Below are positions 23,037 through 64,000 of a stretch of 64,000 bases of DNA, piece after piece. Positions within the stretch are counted from its first letter, which is position 1. Every line of letters begins with the position of its first letter. The notes beneath the pieces were generated by a model that worked only from the letters and a program-made list of their open reading frames with translations, searched no databases and was not told the DNA's origin. The translations under genes were made by a program, and so were the position numbers. Origin of the DNA: Cristatella mucedo (lineage: Eukaryota > Bryozoa > Phylactolaemata > Cristatellidae); contig WPIO01000039.1 in NCBI GenBank assembly GCA_009760855.2, positions 2,994,501-3,058,500 of the forward strand. The letters run 5' to 3'.

Positions 23037-23093
<57 letters not shown>
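22979..23093. repeat. (CA)n microsatellite; (UG)n in the PICALM-like 3' UTR
   Basis: Interrupted ACACAGAG units then a pure CA run at about 23039-23090. In the sense of the PICALM-like transcript this is (UG)n starting 38 bases after the stop. Confidence 0.92.
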
Positions 23094-23127
23094 ACTCAAC
23101 TCAAGTGCTCACCTTGTTCGGTGGCAG

Positions 23128-59810
<36,683 letters not shown>

Positions 59811-60150
59811 GTCAACAGGCAGTATGCGCGGCCACCGTCCGCCTAGCCCGGCCTCCGCTGGCGTAAGGATGTCCCGAATATGGCTGGCGTCACGTGACGT
59901 TGCGGCTCTGGCGTCAACGCGGCCCGAACTGGCGCTTGTCGTTGCCCGCCGCTCCGCGAGCTTCTGGCGGGCCCGGCAAGTACCGCTGTAAAATTGAGTG
60001 TGAAACATTTGCCCGGGCACTTTCGTGGCTGCCAATGCTTTTTTAAGCCCCTCCCAACAGTGCCTAGACCGATTCGCCGCGCGCTCGAGATGCCGGCATT
60101 CGTCCGACCGACTCCAGCGGGCTTAGGCCAGACCACCATTAGCTCAGTGG
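59811..60150 (-). promoter_or_regulatory. Presumed 5' UTR/promoter of the PICALM-like gene
   Basis: CpG-rich sequence directly upstream of the conserved start codon, within a GC-rich block extending roughly 59.0-61.2 kb. No TATA box is evident at a useful distance. An ATG at 60035 is in frame with exon 1 with no stop between. The transcription start cannot be placed from sequence alone. Confidence 0.4.
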
Positions 60151-61080
60151 AATGCAGGTGACAAGTATGCGCGGTCGCGCCATCGATAGCAAGGGTTGTG
60201 ACGCCCTCTTCTTTGGCCAGTGCCAGCCGCTACATCAAGCCCTCGTGTCCGACCGACAAGGTATTACGGACTACCGTGTAGCGAGCTTGAGGACAAATGC
60301 TCAGCCGAGCCTGACACCAGCCAACCTAAACAGCTCAAATGTCTGCTGTCTGATATGAACGGCCCTGTCGGCGCTGGTGCAATTGCGCCCGCCGGGAAGC
60401 GTAGCGGTCGCACTACTTTGGAGATCGCGCTAACTAAGTTGTGGCGACCAATACCGCTGCGAGCACGCTCCTCTTAGTTGTTCACATGTCGCGCTGCAGC
60501 GCCACCTGGTAGTTAGTAGCGTCTTTACTTTCGGGTGAGCTCTCCCGGTTGCAAAAAAGCGCACTAGTTGAGCAACGCACACTGATCGAGCTGGTAAAAA
60601 AAACCTCACCGGCCGTCTTAGAACCACGCTTCCAGCGTAACTCGCCGCTTTGGATGCAGCAGTTCCGCCCCTTCTGCTTTGGATTCGGCATGCTCGCAAC
60701 TGCAGACGACAAATCAAGCCGTGAAAGAGCGGGTAAATGGCGTGGTAACGCGCATTACGATAGTCACGAATGTCCCTTCCACCGTATACACCTGCAGCGA
60801 TTTATTCAGCGAAAGTCAGTCCGAAAGCCAGTCCGCTGCTACCGCCCGAAAAAAGCCTCCGCCGTGTGGTTACAACGTATGCTTGCAATTAAGCTAGCCG
60901 AATGGCCGCGATTAATCAACCTTGGTGGTTCCTTGGCCGGCAAAGTTACGATGACCGCTCCGAAATCCTACTAGCCTGGGCTCCAGCTCTGGCGGCGAAG
61001 CCGTAAGCTAGCCGCACGTCGGGCGTCCGAGGTGGCTAGCGACGTTCGCAATAGGCTGGCCCTGAAGGAAAAGTCGCGGA

Positions 61081-61242
61081 ATGTGGTCGTGCCCGATTGC
61101 TTTTCACGAACTCGGCACCGAGGTCGCGGGTTCGAATCCTGCGGTGGGCGACCCTTTATTGCCGCTGCAAGCGACGATGATAGCCTTTAAGGCTCTTCCA
61201 TCGCTATTCAAAAGAGGCTGTTAAATCAGCTAGTATTGTTTA
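61081..61242 (+). mobile_element. SINE-A copy
   Basis: GGTCGCGGGTTCGAATCCTG ... GGCTGTTAAATCAGCTAGTA. The head is decayed. Confidence 0.88.
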
Positions 61243-61539
61243 CCCAACTCTGAGCCACCACGCTGCCGAACGCGGCTACTTTGCGGCCGCTCCTTGATTA
61301 GGCCAAATGACAGGGGCTAAGTGCTCTGCGGAGCCCGCTTTATCGGGCGAGGCTGACGGGGGCGGGACGAGTAGCCCCCTCCCATGCGGCAGCCGCCCAG
61401 CTGCTTTAGCCGAGGGTCGCACTGATCCGACCTGCGAGCCAGCCACCCGCCACACAGCTCGCAGCAAAACAAGGTCGAGGCGTCAAGTGCATCAAGCGCC
61501 CAAAGTCCAACTGCATACCCTCGGCAGGGCCGTGGGACT

Positions 61540-61670
61540 TGGCCCAGGGGTGAGGCGGTCACTCTTCACGACTTGAGTTCGCCTGTAGGCAATCCGTGTC
61601 TGCGAACCACCAGCAGCGTCGATAGCCTCTATGGCCTCTCTTCCCTTGTGTTAAGGAGGCTGCCGAGTCA
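61540..61670 (+). mobile_element. SINE-A fragment, strongly decayed
   Basis: GTGAGGCGGTCACTCTTCAC ... GATAGCCTCTATGGCCTCTC ... AAGGAGGCTG aligns with the SINE-A order; the B box is lost. Confidence 0.6.
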
Positions 61671-62540
61671 CATTTGAACGTATCTTATTTAAGAAAAGGG
61701 TTGCTCTCATTCGAAACTCTTTATTGCCAAGAGAAAACCGGGTGCAAAACTACCAGTAGCGGTTGCTAAAAGGGGGTGAGCGCTCGCTGAAGCAACGGGC
61801 TTGAGGCAACGACTAGCGCTCTCACCTTCCCAAGGCTGCAGCCTTCGTGCCAGGCGTCATTTGGGAGCGGTCCGTGCTTGCGAGCGAGAGAGAGAACCCG
61901 CGAGCACATTGCGTCAGCGTACTAGCAAGCAGCTGCACAGCTAACTTCTGCGTGACGACCATCGATACGATAGAAGGCGACTCCATAGAACCAAAATAAA
62001 AGTGAGATGAAAATAATATGAAAATAGACGGCCGATTTAGTGAGAGCCACGTTGAGAGCGATCTGACTGCACAGGCTTTGTCTCATACGAGTGCAGCGAT
62101 CGTGAACTACGACTATGCCTAGATGTCTCACTGGTACCAACAGCTGAACTCGTAGACCTGCACTGCCTCACGGGCTCTCAAACTGCCTGGAAAGACCGTT
62201 TGCAACAAGTTTTTTCTAAAAGAAATCTTTCGGCTAGTCTGTTTTGCCCCTCGTGACAAAACTGAGTACGAGCATGAATGCTTGCTGCCTGTCGAGCGGC
62301 GTATCGAAAATAAGATAATTGGTCACTCACCTTTAGGTCCCTCCACTCTTTTGCTCCGGCCTGCCTGTCCGAGTTTCTGTCACTTCGTGGCATTCCGTCA
62401 CACCTCCAGGTCTTTCGGCTCTATTCGATTATTTTCTCGCCTTACCAACTTAATATCGCTTCAGAGACCGTGTCTTTATTTACTATGCTGCCAAAGCTTG
62501 GGACTCAGTACCAATGGACATCGCGCCACCTTCTGATTTC
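61671..62540. other. No clear feature; LINE 5' flank possible at the end
   Basis: Unremarkable sequence. From about 62400 the plus strand may already belong to the LINE (TFKNKVYIPIKEDKSSGP reads in a shifted frame), but this is uncertain. Confidence 0.4.
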
Positions 62541-64000
62541 ACGACATTCAAAAATAAAGTTTATATCCCAATCAAAGAAGACAAGTCCTCTGGACCCTAT
62601 TCCCACTGTCGTGCTCCTACGTTGCATTGATCTGCTGCTGCCATGCATAACTAACATCATTAATATGGCACTAGCCTCAGATCATGTCCCAGCACCTTTA
62701 AAAAAATCTGCAGTCAGGCCACTTCTCAAGAAAGCGACATTAGACCAAGAGAACTTGAGCAACTATCGCCCAGTCTCCCTTCTACCATTCCTATCAAAGA
62801 CACTGGAACGGGTTGTGGCGGACCAGCTCATCTCATATATTGAAACTTCAAACCTTGCTAGTAAGCTCCAGTCTGGCTTTACAGCTAATCACTCCACAGA
62901 GTCAGCATTGCTTAGGGTGTACAACGACCTACTTAGGAATGCAGATATGGGTAGAGTATCTCTGCTTGTTTGGTTCTATCTTTCGGCAGCTTTTGATACT
63001 ATCGATCACAAAGTTCTTCTAGAGCACCTCTCATCTCGCCTGGGCATCACTGGCACTGCTCTGAAATAGTTCAGGTCCTATCTCAGTGGGAGACTCCAGA
63101 GTATTGACCTGAATGGACAAAGATCATCCGATGTACCTCTAAAATATGGGGTAACTCAGAGCTCCGTGCTAAGTCCGGTTCTTTTCACGGTTTATACTCT
63201 CCCTCTTGCCGTTGTCATTGCCAAGCACAATCTAGGCTTTCACTTCTATGCGGATGACACTCATTTGTACCTTTGCTTTGATCCCTCCCAGCTTTCGAGC
63301 ACCTCGAATTCTCTCAACTCACTTGCTGCATGTATTCATGACATCCGCACATGGATGTCAGCAAATTGTCTAAAACTTAACGATAATAAAACTAACTTAC
63401 TAGTTATGGGCAAACCCAGTGTGATTCAGAAATTGGAAAGGCTGACACTCAAACTCGGCTCTGCCAGCTATCTCCCGTTGAATCAGCTCGAAATCTAAGT
63501 GTCGTGTTCCAAAGTGACCTCTCGTTAGACGACCCATCAGCTCCACAATCATGTCTGCCTACTTTCAGCTACATAACATTGCTTAAATTTGGGCTTGTTT
63601 AGATAAGGATACCACGTCTAAGTTAGTCCATGCATTTGTGACATCCCGTCTTGACTTTTGTAACTCACTGCTTGCTGGCCAACCGGCATGTGCAATCAGG
63701 CGATTTCAGCTGGTGCAAAACTCCGCAGTTAGGCTTGTCTGTCGTGAGTATCGCAGTTGCCACATCACACCACTTCTCGCCGACCTGCACTGGCTACCAG
63801 TCAAGCAACGGATCGATTTCAAGGTTTTGTCGCTCACTTTTACGTCACTTCTTTCTTTGGCTCCAGCCTACCTATCAGATTTACTGCTCCACCAGGCTAA
63901 ACATCGTACCACCTGCTTTTCGGATTCTAACTGTTTACCTATACCTCGTATAAACCTCAAATCCTTTGGAGACCGTGCCTCTAGTTCGTATGCTCCCAAA
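62541..64000 (+). pseudogene. L2/CR1-clade LINE reverse transcriptase, decayed, runs off window
   Basis: Non-LTR retrotransposon ORF2 remnants: LPCITNIINMALASDHVPAP, ENLSNYRPVSLLPFLSKTLE, LQSGFTANHSTESALLRVYN, YLSAAFDTIDHKVLLEHLSS, GVTQSSVLSPVLF and FHFYADDTHLYL. The C-terminal region follows with DFCNSLLAGQPACAIRRFQL, HWLPVKQRIDFKVL, APAYLSDLL and SFGDRASSSYAPK at the edge. There is an in-frame TAG at 63067-63069, a frameshift after about 63496, and Tyr replaces the usual Asp in the LDLSAAFD motif, so the copy is dead. Its closest kin in the window are at 18360, 20464, 50770 and 58130. Confidence 0.93.

Noticed and set aside
60482-60974. Overlapping frames in the CpG-rich upstream flank
   Set aside because: No homology, conflicting strands, no supporting splice sites; a brief resemblance of the minus frame (KGRNCCIQ) to a THAP start did not extend.

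Overview
This is animal nuclear DNA: long introns with GT..AG junctions, CpG-rich islands, microsatellites, tRNA-derived SINEs, L2/CR1-type LINE fragments, Tc1/mariner and hAT relics. No bacterial-style gene is visible. The one gene that can be fully read is a minus-strand clathrin-assembly gene of the PICALM/AP180 (fly lap, worm unc-11) family. The species cannot be fixed. A SPIN-like hAT element and the SINE/L2 complement fit an invertebrate bilaterian (mollusc, flatworm or arthropod), but this is only a lean.

Layout. 1-23 kb: CpG-rich stretches (about 5.0-5.6, 6.0-8.1, 11.6-13.5 kb) separated by repeats. They hold one plausible plus-strand first exon (7141-7725, product not recognised) and one possible minus-strand transmembrane ORF (11904-12008). 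Repeats here include SINE copies, a 640-bp inverted-repeat transposon nested in a SINE, L2 fragments and three long perfect hairpins. 23.1-59.8 kb: the PICALM-like gene, 17 coding exons on the minus strand, 661 codons. All splice phases join without a break, from the MSGQS start (59810) to a stop at 23128. Introns carry the repeats: SINE-A, SINE-B and SINE-C copies, LINE pieces, Tc1 pseudogenes and a SPIN-like MITE, plus long (CU)n tracts, one of them directly upstream of exon 13. 59.8-62.5 kb: CpG-rich promoter side of the gene and two SINE-A copies. 62.5-64.0 kb: a decayed L2-type reverse transcriptase running off the window.

How the parts work together. The PICALM-like protein has an ANTH domain (exons 1-9) with the basic phosphoinositide-binding residues in place. 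A low-complexity tail (exons 10-17) follows, with clathrin-box-like, NPF and DPF motifs for clathrin, EH-domain proteins and AP2. Among the repeats, the L2-type LINE, SINE-B and SINE-C share one 3' tail. This suggests the LINE machinery moved both SINEs. SINE-B tails also appear to seed (TA)n microsatellites. All repeat family names A, B, C and D are mine, defined only from copies inside this window.
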